Of a DNA stretch of 37,254 nt, positions 8,514 through 15,660 are shown piece after piece. This DNA comes from DATCRE01 sp964235605 (GTDB lineage Bacteria > Bacteroidota > Bacteroidia > Cytophagales > Cyclobacteriaceae), in assembly GCA_964235605.1 (NCBI GenBank), contig CAXSCR010000045.1:1-37254 (forward strand), in the 5' to 3' direction. The number at the start of each line of letters is the position of its first letter. Position 1 is the stretch's first letter. The notes under the pieces are model-generated. The model did not search any database. It saw nothing but the letters and a program-made list of their open reading frames with translations, and was not told where the DNA came from. A program made the translations under genes and the position numbers.

Positions 8514-9200
8514 ATGAAAAAATTAGTGGTACTAACTGGTGCAGGCATTAGCGCTGAAAGTGGTATACCAACTTTTCGTGACGCTGATGGTTTGTGGGAA
8601 GGCCACGATGTGATGGAGGTTGCAACACCTGAAGGATGGCATAAAAACCCAGCCCTTGTACTTCAATTTTATAATGATAGAAGGAAGAAGGCGCTGGAAG
8701 TAAAACCCAACCGTGGTCATGAGATTATTGCTGAACTAGAAAGTCATTTTGATGTTACCGTTATAACGCAGAATGTTGATAATCTTCATGAACGTGCTGG
8801 TTCATCGAAAGTAATTCATTTGCATGGCAGCCTCTTCGAGTCTAGAAGTACCAAAGACGAAAATCTTGTCTATAAAATTCCCGGATGGGAGTTGAGACTA
8901 GGCGACTACTGTGAAAAAGGTTCTCAACTAAGACCCAACATTGTCTGGTTCGGCGAAATGGTTCCACTGATGGAAGACGCTGCTGCATTAGCCAGAAAAG
9001 CTGATATATTTTTAATAGTAGGTACATCAATGGCTGTATATCCAGCTGCCGGATTAATCAATTACGTACCCTTTGAAGCCCTCAAATATGTAGTAGACCC
9101 TAAACTTCCAGACATAAAACACATTCCATTCCTCAAGCTAATTGAAGACAAAGCAAGCTCCGGCATGGAGCGTGTAAGAAGTGAGCTGCTTCTTTTATAG
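8514..9200 (+). CDS. cobB: NAD+-dependent protein deacylase (class III sirtuin), zinc-site residues missing
   Basis: Predicted to remove acyl groups from protein lysines using NAD+. Core motifs are GAGISAESGIPTFRD at 9-23, TQNVDNLHERAG at 85-96 and the catalytic histidine H104 in HLHGS. The SIRT5/CobB-type acyl pocket pair Y53-x-x-R56 (FYNDRR) predicts preference for succinyl or malonyl lysine over acetyl lysine. The four zinc-binding cysteines of most sirtuins are not there: only one cysteine (C133) occurs in the whole protein. The 228-aa length is typical of short bacterial members. It follows topA by 75 bp on the same strand, and its 3' end is repeated in a diverged copy immediately downstream. 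Confidence 0.93.
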   Translation: MKKLVVLTGAGISAESGIPTFRDADGLWEGHDVMEVATPEGWHKNPALVLQFYNDRRKKALEVKPNRGHEIIAELESHFDVTVITQNVDNLHERAGSSKVIHLHGSLFESRSTKDENLVYKIPGWELRLGDYCEKGSQLRPNIVWFGEMVPLMEDAAALARKADIFLIVGTSMAVYPAAGLINYVPFEALKYVVDPKLPDIKHIPFLKLIEDKASSGMERVRSELLLL

Positions 9201-9412
9201 TAAATAAGATCGCAACGATACACCACATTTGCGCTCGACAATTTGCTAAATATGTAGTTGATCCAAAACTCCCAGACATAAAACATATTCCATTCCTCAA
9301 GGTAATCGAAGACAAAGCAAGCAACGGCATGGAGCGAGTAGGAAGTGAACTGCTTCTTTTATAATAAGTAAGATCGTAACGACACACTACATTTGCACAT
9401 CGACAATTTGCT
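9084..9412 (+). repeat. Diverged tandem duplication of the sirtuin 3' end and its flank
   Basis: Two units of about 164 bp lie head to tail: 9084-9247 (the last 38 codons of the sirtuin gene plus about 47 bp of downstream DNA) and 9248-9412. The second unit has one extra base. Similarity runs through the stop codon into the noncoding flank, ending at a shared gacaatttgct. Unit 2 joins unit 1 at a shared taaatatg-like sequence. Confidence 0.95.
9248..9364 (+). pseudogene. Sirtuin 3'-end fragment (38 codons plus stop)
   Basis: An orphan copy of the C-terminal part of the sirtuin gene starting KYVVDPKLPDIKH, still in frame to its own TAA. Compared with the intact gene, 8 codons differ synonymously and 3 non-synonymously (L to V, S to N, R to G), and the stop changed from TAG to TAA. 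It has no start codon or 5' portion and is not expected to make a protein. The excess of silent changes suggests that the copies diverged while both were under selection, so one probably came from a different functional allele. Confidence 0.9.
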
Positions 9413-9421
9413 AATTGATAA

Positions 9422-10021
9422 TTAATCCATTCCTTCAAGATAATTCTTGAATTTCTCGGTGTCGTAATTAGCGGTCCCACTTTTTTTGGTTACAATTTTT
9501 CCTTCCGGACTTACAACAAAGGTGGTAGGAATTGATGGTACGTTAAGTTGAGCTGGCACCTCTTGATTTACGATGTATACCGGAAACGTATACTTTTTGC
9601 TATTTATAAATTTCGAAACTTTTCCGGGTTCTTCAAACCAATCAAGTATGATGAAGACTACCTTATTTTTGTCAACTTTTTCATAAAGACTTTGAATGGA
9701 AGGCATTTCTGCACGACACGGTCCACACCAGGTTGCCCATAAATTGATAAAGAGAACTTTATCTTTGAACTGCTTCATGTCGACAATCTTTCCATCTAAA
9801 TCTTTAATTGTAAAGTTGTAATCAAAGTCAGCATCAACCCTTGATGACTCGACATCAACATCCATAAAACCAGAACTAACCAAAGCCGTGTTAGCACAGG
9901 TCGATATGTAGGATAAAGCTCCCGTAAATCGAAGCACTAAGAGGATTATTATAAAAGTTAACCACGGGCGAACCACCTTGATGATGTTAATAACCCTTTG
10001 GTTTTGAATTAGTTTCTTCAT
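9422..10021 (-). CDS. Membrane-anchored thioredoxin-like protein (TlpA/ResA family)
   Basis: A periplasmic thiol-disulfide oxidoreductase tethered by an N-terminal membrane segment (about 20-38, WLTFIIILLVLRFTGALSY). The active site is WATWCGPCRAEMP with C99 and C102, followed by a thioredoxin-fold cis-proline in SIPTTFVV. The pattern TIKDLDGKIVDMKQFKDKVLFINLWATWCGPC is characteristic of TlpA/ResA. It may reduce cytochrome c or other exported proteins, but no maturation gene is adjacent. It is transcribed away from the TPR-like gene at 10105, with 83 bp between the starts, and ends 57 bp from the sirtuin fragment. The 199-aa length is normal. Confidence 0.92.
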   Translation of the reverse strand: MKKLIQNQRVINIIKVVRPWLTFIIILLVLRFTGALSYISTCANTALVSSGFMDVDVESSRVDADFDYNFTIKDLDGKIVDMKQFKDKVLFINLWATWCGPCRAEMPSIQSLYEKVDKNKVVFIILDWFEEPGKVSKFINSKKYTFPVYIVNQEVPAQLNVPSIPTTFVVSPEGKIVTKKSGTANYDTEKFKNYLEGMD

Positions 10022-10104
10022 GTTTTTTAAGTTGTTAGTCGCAAACCATTAGGTCAAATTTCACGATTTTAACTAACTTAGTAAATAATTTACCCCCAAA
10101 AATC

Positions 10105-11889
10105 GTGAAAGTCGGCTTAATAAGGTTCGTTGTTATATTATCTCTCTTATTTTCTACTGGTGCTTACGGGCAAAAAGTAAAGTATAAAGACTTATTTGGG
10201 TTGTTGAGCTCTAAACAGTACGAACAGGCCGAACCGTTTCTAAGGCGCTATTTGAAGGATAATGATGATAACCCGAATGCCTATCTCTATATGGGCATTA
10301 TTTTTCAGGAAAAAGCTAACAAGTCAGATGTTTTAAAACAGACTAAGATCGCCCTAACCAACATAGATTCGGCCATTTTTTTCTATGACAAGGCTTACTT
10401 AACAATTACAGAAAAAGAAGTTAAACGAAATGATGAATACTATCAGGCCTACAATCGCAGAGATTTAAGAACAGGTGAGTTTGGGGTGAAATTATCTGAT
10501 ATTCAATTTGATCTTGAAAAGAAAAAAGAAGGCTTAAAGGAACGTATCGATAAAGTTAAAATGGTTAATTACTATTTTGATTTGGCGGATACTTTGTATA
10601 AAAGATCGAATGGCTTATATCGTAAAATCCAAGACACATACCCTGCAGAAAAAGAGTTTTACCTACGGTCGGACTCAATTATGCTAACTCATTTATCAAC
10701 GCTAATAGCGCGTTTTGATTCGTGTACAAAGGCGTTCGATAATTATAAATCTAGTGCGGCGTTGCTAGGGAAAATAGGATATAATCAGGTAATAACTTTG
10801 AATGATATTACGGACTTTAAAAAACAGGGCACTTCATTAACAGATTTTTATCAGGATGATCTTCAGCTATGGAATTATCAAAAATTTGCTGAGAAAGCAA
10901 AGACATCTATTGAAAAAGACGTTATACCCTTGCGTTGCAATCTGGTAGCTTATGATATAGAAATTAACAAGCTCCGTGAAAAGTTAGATAAAGATTCACT
11001 GTCAGTGAAAAATGACTTAATAAAATATAATGATCAATTGTTGTTAAATAAGCTGAAGAAATTTGATTCGGATCCACTGCCAATGAATATAATCAATATG
11101 AAATTAGCTGATCTTGAATATAGATCAGCTTTGCTAGAGCATAAATCATTACGCGATTCTGGCGATCTAAAATTGCAATTGAATTTATTAACACGTGAGT
11201 ATACCCATCTAAACATATTGGATAGCCTGGCAACTAAGCTTAGTTCGAAAAACATTGATGATGAGGTTCAAAACTATGCACACTTTATCACGAATACGTT
11301 TAGTAACAGTATTGTTCTTTCAAGTTATATCAAAGCGTTGAAGGAATTTGCTGATCGTGAGAGAAGAAAAAAAGACATTCAATTAAGCTTCCGACAGAAA
11401 TCCATGCAGTGGCTTTATAATGTTAAGGATTCTATTCCATTGCGCATGGACGTTATACATCCAAAGTTCAAGCCGTTGGTAGTAATGGAAGATAAATATA
11501 CTGCTGGGCTTAGTTATACAGACTCACTATCGGCTACAGGATATTTTTATAACATCACGCCATCTCATATTCCTTCCCTCAAGGCAACTTATGCTGTTGA
11601 CAAGGCAAATTTCAAGTTATCGAGGTTGAAATATATAAAATCACTTCAATGTTCTGACCCGGCAGGCCAAGTTTATTTCGTATTGATCTATTCAGAAAAG
11701 AACAACAAAGATAAATACAGCGCCTCTTTAGCAAAAATCTACCGCTCAGACGGGTTAGCATGGAGTAACAACTACACATTCGCGTTCATACCCAAGCAGA
11801 TATCGTTCAAACCTGAAACAGCAGAAATAACCATCAAAGGTGAAACCCAACAGATGGTGATTGATAAGAATGGGAAAGTGGTTAAGTAA
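10105..11889 (+). CDS. Secreted TPR-like helical protein of unknown function (594 aa)
   Basis: A GTG start gives a clear signal peptide (KVGLIRFVVILSLLFSTGAYG, cleavage expected before Q23). The mature N-terminal part (about 25-110) looks like tetratricopeptide repeats: YEQAEPFLRRYLKDNDDNPNAYLYMG followed by a paired-helix unit around AIFFYDKAY. Residues 150-420 are charged and strongly helical with little domain signature; the last ~150 residues have beta-strand character (SPSHIPSLKATY region, then KPETAEITIKGETQQMVIDKNGK). It is predicted periplasmic or surface-exposed. I do not recognise a named family. Its start faces the TlpA-like gene. The downstream 308 bp has no obvious terminator. 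Confidence 0.85.
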   Translation: MKVGLIRFVVILSLLFSTGAYGQKVKYKDLFGLLSSKQYEQAEPFLRRYLKDNDDNPNAYLYMGIIFQEKANKSDVLKQTKIALTNIDSAIFFYDKAYLTITEKEVKRNDEYYQAYNRRDLRTGEFGVKLSDIQFDLEKKKEGLKERIDKVKMVNYYFDLADTLYKRSNGLYRKIQDTYPAEKEFYLRSDSIMLTHLSTLIARFDSCTKAFDNYKSSAALLGKIGYNQVITLNDITDFKKQGTSLTDFYQDDLQLWNYQKFAEKAKTSIEKDVIPLRCNLVAYDIEINKLREKLDKDSLSVKNDLIKYNDQLLLNKLKKFDSDPLPMNIINMKLADLEYRSALLEHKSLRDSGDLKLQLNLLTREYTHLNILDSLATKLSSKNIDDEVQNYAHFITNTFSNSIVLSSYIKALKEFADRERRKKDIQLSFRQKSMQWLYNVKDSIPLRMDVIHPKFKPLVVMEDKYTAGLSYTDSLSATGYFYNITPSHIPSLKATYAVDKANFKLSRLKYIKSLQCSDPAGQVYFVLIYSEKNNKDKYSASLAKIYRSDGLAWSNNYTFAFIPKQISFKPETAEITIKGETQQMVIDKNGKVVK

Positions 11890-12197
11890 GAGCTGCTAGC
11901 ATTAAACAAAAGCTTCCAGTTACTAGCTGTAAGCTTCTAGCTTGGATTGCAAAAGATGAATGTGCGGTCTGTTCTTCGGCCTGGAAGTCTCCATATTAAA
12001 ACTACTAGTTAGGGTCTGCTCAAAAAGTTTAAAGTTCTTTAAAACATTGTAAATTTTTTTAATTGGACATGGATTTTTTTCTGATCTTTAAAAATCAAGT
12101 GCTAGGAAAATGCGAAAAGCCGTAAAAAACCGTGCATCGAAACAAAGCTACTTAGTCAAGGTCAATCTATAAAAGCCTATTAACCAATACCTAACGC
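11890..12197. other. Gene-free convergent region with CTAGC-rich repeat tract
   Basis: This lies between the convergent stops of the TPR-like gene and the acyl-CoA-binding protein gene. At 11891-11943 and 11999-12010 it has clustered short words (agctgctagc, ttactagctgtaagcttctagc, actactagtt) like those at 1-35 and 24183-24215. The rest (12010-12197) is AT-rich without an ORF or a convincing hairpin terminator. Confidence 0.6.
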
Positions 12198-12452
12198 CTA
12201 ATTTAGCAATTCGTTTACAAGGTTCACATATTCTTGCATCGCCTGATCCTTGGATTTGCCTTTTTGCTCTTTCCAGGCATCATGCTTGGCAATGGCTTTG
12301 AAGTCAAAACCACCTGGTCGATCACCGCTTACGTCTCCTTCTGTAGCTTGTTTGAAGAAGGCGTAGAGCTGTAATAGTTCTTCGTTGCTTGGTCTTTTGG
12401 TAAGTTCCTTAGACTTAGCTACTGCTCTGTCAAATTGTTGCTGTAGTTCCAT
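12198..12452 (-). CDS. Acyl-CoA-binding protein (ACBP)
   Basis: A small (84 aa) cytosolic four-helix protein that binds long-chain acyl-CoA and buffers or delivers it. The family pattern is clear: MELQQQFDRAVAKSKEL, then LLQLYAFFKQATEGDVSGDRPGGFD, then AKHDAWKEQKGKSKDQAMQEYV. These carry the acyl-CoA-contacting tyrosine and lysines (YAFFKQAT; KHDAWKEQKG). ACBPs are mainly eukaryotic but occur in scattered bacteria including Bacteroidota. It lies 53 bp downstream of citrate synthase on the same strand, so the two acyl-CoA-linked genes may be co-transcribed. Confidence 0.95.
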   Translation of the reverse strand: MELQQQFDRAVAKSKELTKRPSNEELLQLYAFFKQATEGDVSGDRPGGFDFKAIAKHDAWKEQKGKSKDQAMQEYVNLVNELLN

Positions 12453-12505
12453 ATAATAATAAGGCTGAAGTTAATTCTTCAGCCAAGAATTTTGCAAAGT
12501 AAATA

Positions 12506-13795
12506 TTATGATCGATTATTAATTTCTACGTAAGGCCTGAGTTGTGCACCCGTATAAATTTGTCTTGGTCTGCCAATGGGTTCTTTGTTCTCACGTAATT
12601 CTTTCCATTGAGCTATCCAACCTGGAAGTCGGCCCATAGCAAACATTACTGTAAATAATTCAACAGGTATGCCGAGTGCACGGTAGATAATACCAGAATA
12701 AAAATCAACATTAGGGTATAGTTTACGCTCTACAAAGTATGGATCTTTTAGTGCTGTTTCTTCGAGCTTCTTTGCGATTTCTAATATTGGATCATTTACG
12801 CCTAATTTGTTCAACACATCATCGGCGGCTTTCTTAATGATCTTAGCACGAGGGTCAAAGTTCTTATATACACGGTGGCCAAATCCCATCAAGCGGAAAC
12901 CACTATTTTTATCTTTTGCTTTATTCATCCATTTCTCTGTATCACCGCCATCTTTCTTGATGTTTTCAAGCATTACAATTACTTCTTGATTAGCGCCACC
13001 ATGTAATGGCCCCCAAAGTGCATTGATACCGGCAGAGATAGAAGAATATATACTCGCCTTTGAAGATCCAACAATTCTAACCGTTGAAGTAGAACAATTT
13101 TGTTCATGGTCAGCATGTAGAATAAGAAGCTTGTCCAAAGCATCTGAAACAACGGGATCTACTTCATATTCTTCAGCAGGCATAGCGAACATCATTTTAA
13201 GGAAGCGAGAGCAGTAATTTAGGCTGTTATCAGGATAATTTACTGGGTGACCAACTGCATTTTTATATGCCCAAGCTGCAAAAGTTGGCATCTTAGCCAG
13301 CGACCTTACAATACTTAAGTATACGCCTTCAACTGATCGGTTTGGATCGAGGGATTCTGGATAAAAGGCAGTTTGTGAGCAGAAGAGCGACGCTAAAACA
13401 CCCATCGGATGAGCAGCAGATGGAAATCCATCTAATATTTTTTTAATGTCCTCATGAACCAGCGTATGAGTTTTAATGTCATTCGAAAATTTGTTCAATT
13501 GTATTTGTGTTGGCAGTTCACCAAATATCAAAAGATAACCTACTTCGAGAAAAGAGGATTTAGATGCTAAATCTTCTATGGAGTATCCCCGGTAACGGAG
13601 TATTCCATTATCACCATCGAGATATGTAATGGCACTGGTCGTTGCGCCTGTGTTCTTATAGCCAAGGTCTAAGGTAATAGCACCGCTCTGATCGCGAAGG
13701 CTGCTAATGTCAATAGCAACTTCATTTTCTGAGCCAACAACAATTGGGAGTGTGTACGATTTACCATCAATAATTAATTCCGCGGTTTTAGACAT
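12506..13795 (-). CDS. gltA: Citrate synthase (type II, hexameric-type)
   Basis: Condenses oxaloacetate and acetyl-CoA to citrate, the entry step of the TCA cycle. The catalytic triad is visible: His in GPLHGGANQEV (about 265-275), His in GFGHRVYKNFDPRAK (about 305-319) and Asp in NVDFYSGI (about 364-371). LHADHEQNCSTSTVR (about 231-245) is the usual oxaloacetate-binding region. An N-terminal beta-rich domain of about 50 residues (ELIIDGKSYTLPIVVG...) and the total length of 429 aa match the Gram-negative, NADH-sensitive type II enzymes. Allostery here is an inference. The ATG at 13795 gives the canonical N-terminus. Confidence 0.98.
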   Translation of the reverse strand: MSKTAELIIDGKSYTLPIVVGSENEVAIDISSLRDQSGAITLDLGYKNTGATTSAITYLDGDNGILRYRGYSIEDLASKSSFLEVGYLLIFGELPTQIQLNKFSNDIKTHTLVHEDIKKILDGFPSAAHPMGVLASLFCSQTAFYPESLDPNRSVEGVYLSIVRSLAKMPTFAAWAYKNAVGHPVNYPDNSLNYCSRFLKMMFAMPAEEYEVDPVVSDALDKLLILHADHEQNCSTSTVRIVGSSKASIYSSISAGINALWGPLHGGANQEVIVMLENIKKDGGDTEKWMNKAKDKNSGFRLMGFGHRVYKNFDPRAKIIKKAADDVLNKLGVNDPILEIAKKLEETALKDPYFVERKLYPNVDFYSGIIYRALGIPVELFTVMFAMGRLPGWIAQWKELRENKEPIGRPRQIYTGAQLRPYVEINNRS

Positions 13796-13939
13796 GACTT
13801 TCGTATTATTTTAATCGTTTTAAAGATAAGGTATAGAATGTTGATCAAACAAATAGAGAAACAAAAATGTTATAATCATACGGTTTGTGATCCATTAGTT
13901 CGCACATGAGCCATTCAAGGAAACGTTATCGTTATATTA

Positions 13940-14758
13940 TTAATTATTTCCCAATATTAATGGCATCCCTTCCTTGCCTGAACCTATTACAATTATCTTC
14001 GTGTTAGGAGACTTCGATAATTCCAAAGTAGCTTCAATACCTCTCATCTTAAGCAATTTATCAGTTAAACTGTTATTAATGATGTTATTGGCTCGTGACT
14101 CACCTTCTGCGGCAATTCTTTTTCTTTCTGCTTCGCTTTTCTCTTTATCAAGGCGGAACTGGTAAGCGAATGCCTCCTGTTGTTGTTGAAGCTTACTCTC
14201 TATGGCTATACGAATTTGATCGGGTAATTGAATTGATCGAATAAGGAGCGTTACCATTGTTACATTATTGGCCTGAAGGATTTTTTCCGACTCAGCTTTT
14301 ATGGTGGCTTCTACTTCGGCTCTTTTAGTAGAATATATTTCTTCAGCGGTATAACGACCCATAACTTGTCTCACCGCCGAGCGCACCTCGGGGATAATCA
14401 ATTTTTGCACATAGTTGGTACCAAAGGTTTCATGGATATATCCAATCTTATCTTCAATCATTTTATACCTAACTGAGATATCTACATGAATAGAAAGGCC
14501 ATTTTTGTCTAGAATATCCATGTTTTCATCGGTGGTATTTTCTTGTACATCATAAACATATACTTCGTTCCAAGGTGCTTTTGAGTGGAACCCAGGTTGA
14601 ATGATGTTATCTTTTTCCAAGCCAATGCCAAATTTCTTAAAGATGACAGCCCTTTGGCCAGCTTCAACGGTAAAAAATAAGCTGGATGATACCGCTCCTA
14701 TAATAAAAAGTGCAATAACGCCAATAACAATAAAGGGTAAAAAACGTCTGTTGTTCAT
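13940..14758 (-). CDS. SPFH/prohibitin-family membrane protein
   Basis: A 272-aa protein with one N-terminal membrane helix (about 8-30, FIVIGVIALFIIGAVSSSLFF), then an SPFH domain (VEAGQRAVIFKKFGIGLEKDNIIQPGFHSKAPW) and a charged coiled coil (about 195-235, LQQQQEAFAYQFRLDKEKSEAERKRIAAEGESRA). This order is that of prohibitins, which build ring assemblies in membranes and often regulate membrane proteases such as FtsH. It sits 18 bp downstream of a channel-like membrane protein on the same strand, suggesting that the two act together. No protease gene is adjacent. Confidence 0.93.
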   Translation of the reverse strand: MNNRRFLPFIVIGVIALFIIGAVSSSLFFTVEAGQRAVIFKKFGIGLEKDNIIQPGFHSKAPWNEVYVYDVQENTTDENMDILDKNGLSIHVDISVRYKMIEDKIGYIHETFGTNYVQKLIIPEVRSAVRQVMGRYTAEEIYSTKRAEVEATIKAESEKILQANNVTMVTLLIRSIQLPDQIRIAIESKLQQQQEAFAYQFRLDKEKSEAERKRIAAEGESRANNIINNSLTDKLLKMRGIEATLELSKSPNTKIIVIGSGKEGMPLILGNN

Positions 14759-14776
14759 AAATGAAGTAGGGGATTA

Positions 14777-15529
14777 TTATTCTTTAGTTTCAGCCTTAGG
14801 TGGTCTTGGTAATCCCATTAGCTTACCAATGATCAAAACTACAAATAAATTACTCCATGCAGCTTCTATTACACTTATGTTTTTAATAAGCCGTGCATTA
14901 GCTGGATAAACGGGATCAATTCCACCCATTATACAGAGACTATAGTTTACACACTCGCCGTAATTTCCGAGGCCCAATTCTTTCGTATCGCCTAGGCTGC
15001 CCGGTTTAATAATACAGATTAAGTGAAATAAGCTACCAAAACAAATACCCGTCATCAAAAATATACAGGCTGCTCCCCACAGTTTATCGGCAGTTAAGAA
15101 TTCGCCTGAGAAGATATCACGAATAGCAAAGCTGATTACTGTAACCTCAATCGGAAATAATAAACTATGTAAAACCAGTAAGAATAATTGTCTGTTTTGA
15201 ATCTCTATGATTTTATAATAGGGAAATTCTACCAATGTCCCCACCACTACAATACCTAATAACACCACTAGAAATGTGTTAATAAGAAATTTATTGGAAG
15301 TGAAATTTCGAAGCAGATCCCATAGTAAAAACGAATACAAGGCTGCGAAAATTGAAAAGATGGTAGTGACGAATTTACCTGCAGGCGTGGCCGGACCATC
15401 CAGTAGAAATTCTGTTAGTGTCAATCCGAAAACAATAATGATGATTTGAATAATGACTACGTTACGATAATCTTTTTCCTTTTCGAGAATCAACTCAAGC
15501 GTTGTTAGACTAAGGAGTTTTTTAAACAT
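14777..15529 (-). CDS. Polytopic membrane protein resembling a two-pore-helix ion channel with an altered filter
   Basis: A 250-aa protein with about five or six membrane segments (near 22-42, 52-72, 82-104, 113-136, 148-170 and 215-238). The C-terminal part resembles the pore region of simple K+ channels: CVNYSLCIMGGIDPVYPANARLIKNISVIEAAWSNLFVV, where homologues usually read FSFxTxTTLGYGDIxPxxPxARxLxxLEAxxGxLYxAV. The expected T-x-G-Y/F-G filter is replaced by CIMGGID, so K+ selectivity is doubtful. First gene of a tight pair with the SPFH protein. The channel relationship is my inference from the pattern, not a confirmed homology. Confidence 0.7.
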   Translation of the reverse strand: MFKKLLSLTTLELILEKEKDYRNVVIIQIIIIVFGLTLTEFLLDGPATPAGKFVTTIFSIFAALYSFLLWDLLRNFTSNKFLINTFLVVLLGIVVVGTLVEFPYYKIIEIQNRQLFLLVLHSLLFPIEVTVISFAIRDIFSGEFLTADKLWGAACIFLMTGICFGSLFHLICIIKPGSLGDTKELGLGNYGECVNYSLCIMGGIDPVYPANARLIKNISVIEAAWSNLFVVLIIGKLMGLPRPPKAETKE

Positions 15530-15660
15530 GTGTAGGAATTTTTATGGTAAAGTTTATTATTTTAATATAAAACATTACATTGAGATAATTAAGAACAGTT
15601 TTATTATTGAAAAATAAAAGTTTTTTAAAAACCGTTTTTATTTTTTGTAAAGCTAATGTG

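Noticed and set aside
9133..9480. Minus-strand ORFs over the sirtuin duplication, themselves repeated
   Set aside because: They are shadows of the duplicated coding sequence; the internal repeat comes from the tandem DNA copy.
15607..15660. TTG as the start of the histidine kinase
   Set aside because: It adds 18 residues ahead of a good ATG-initiated signal sequence.
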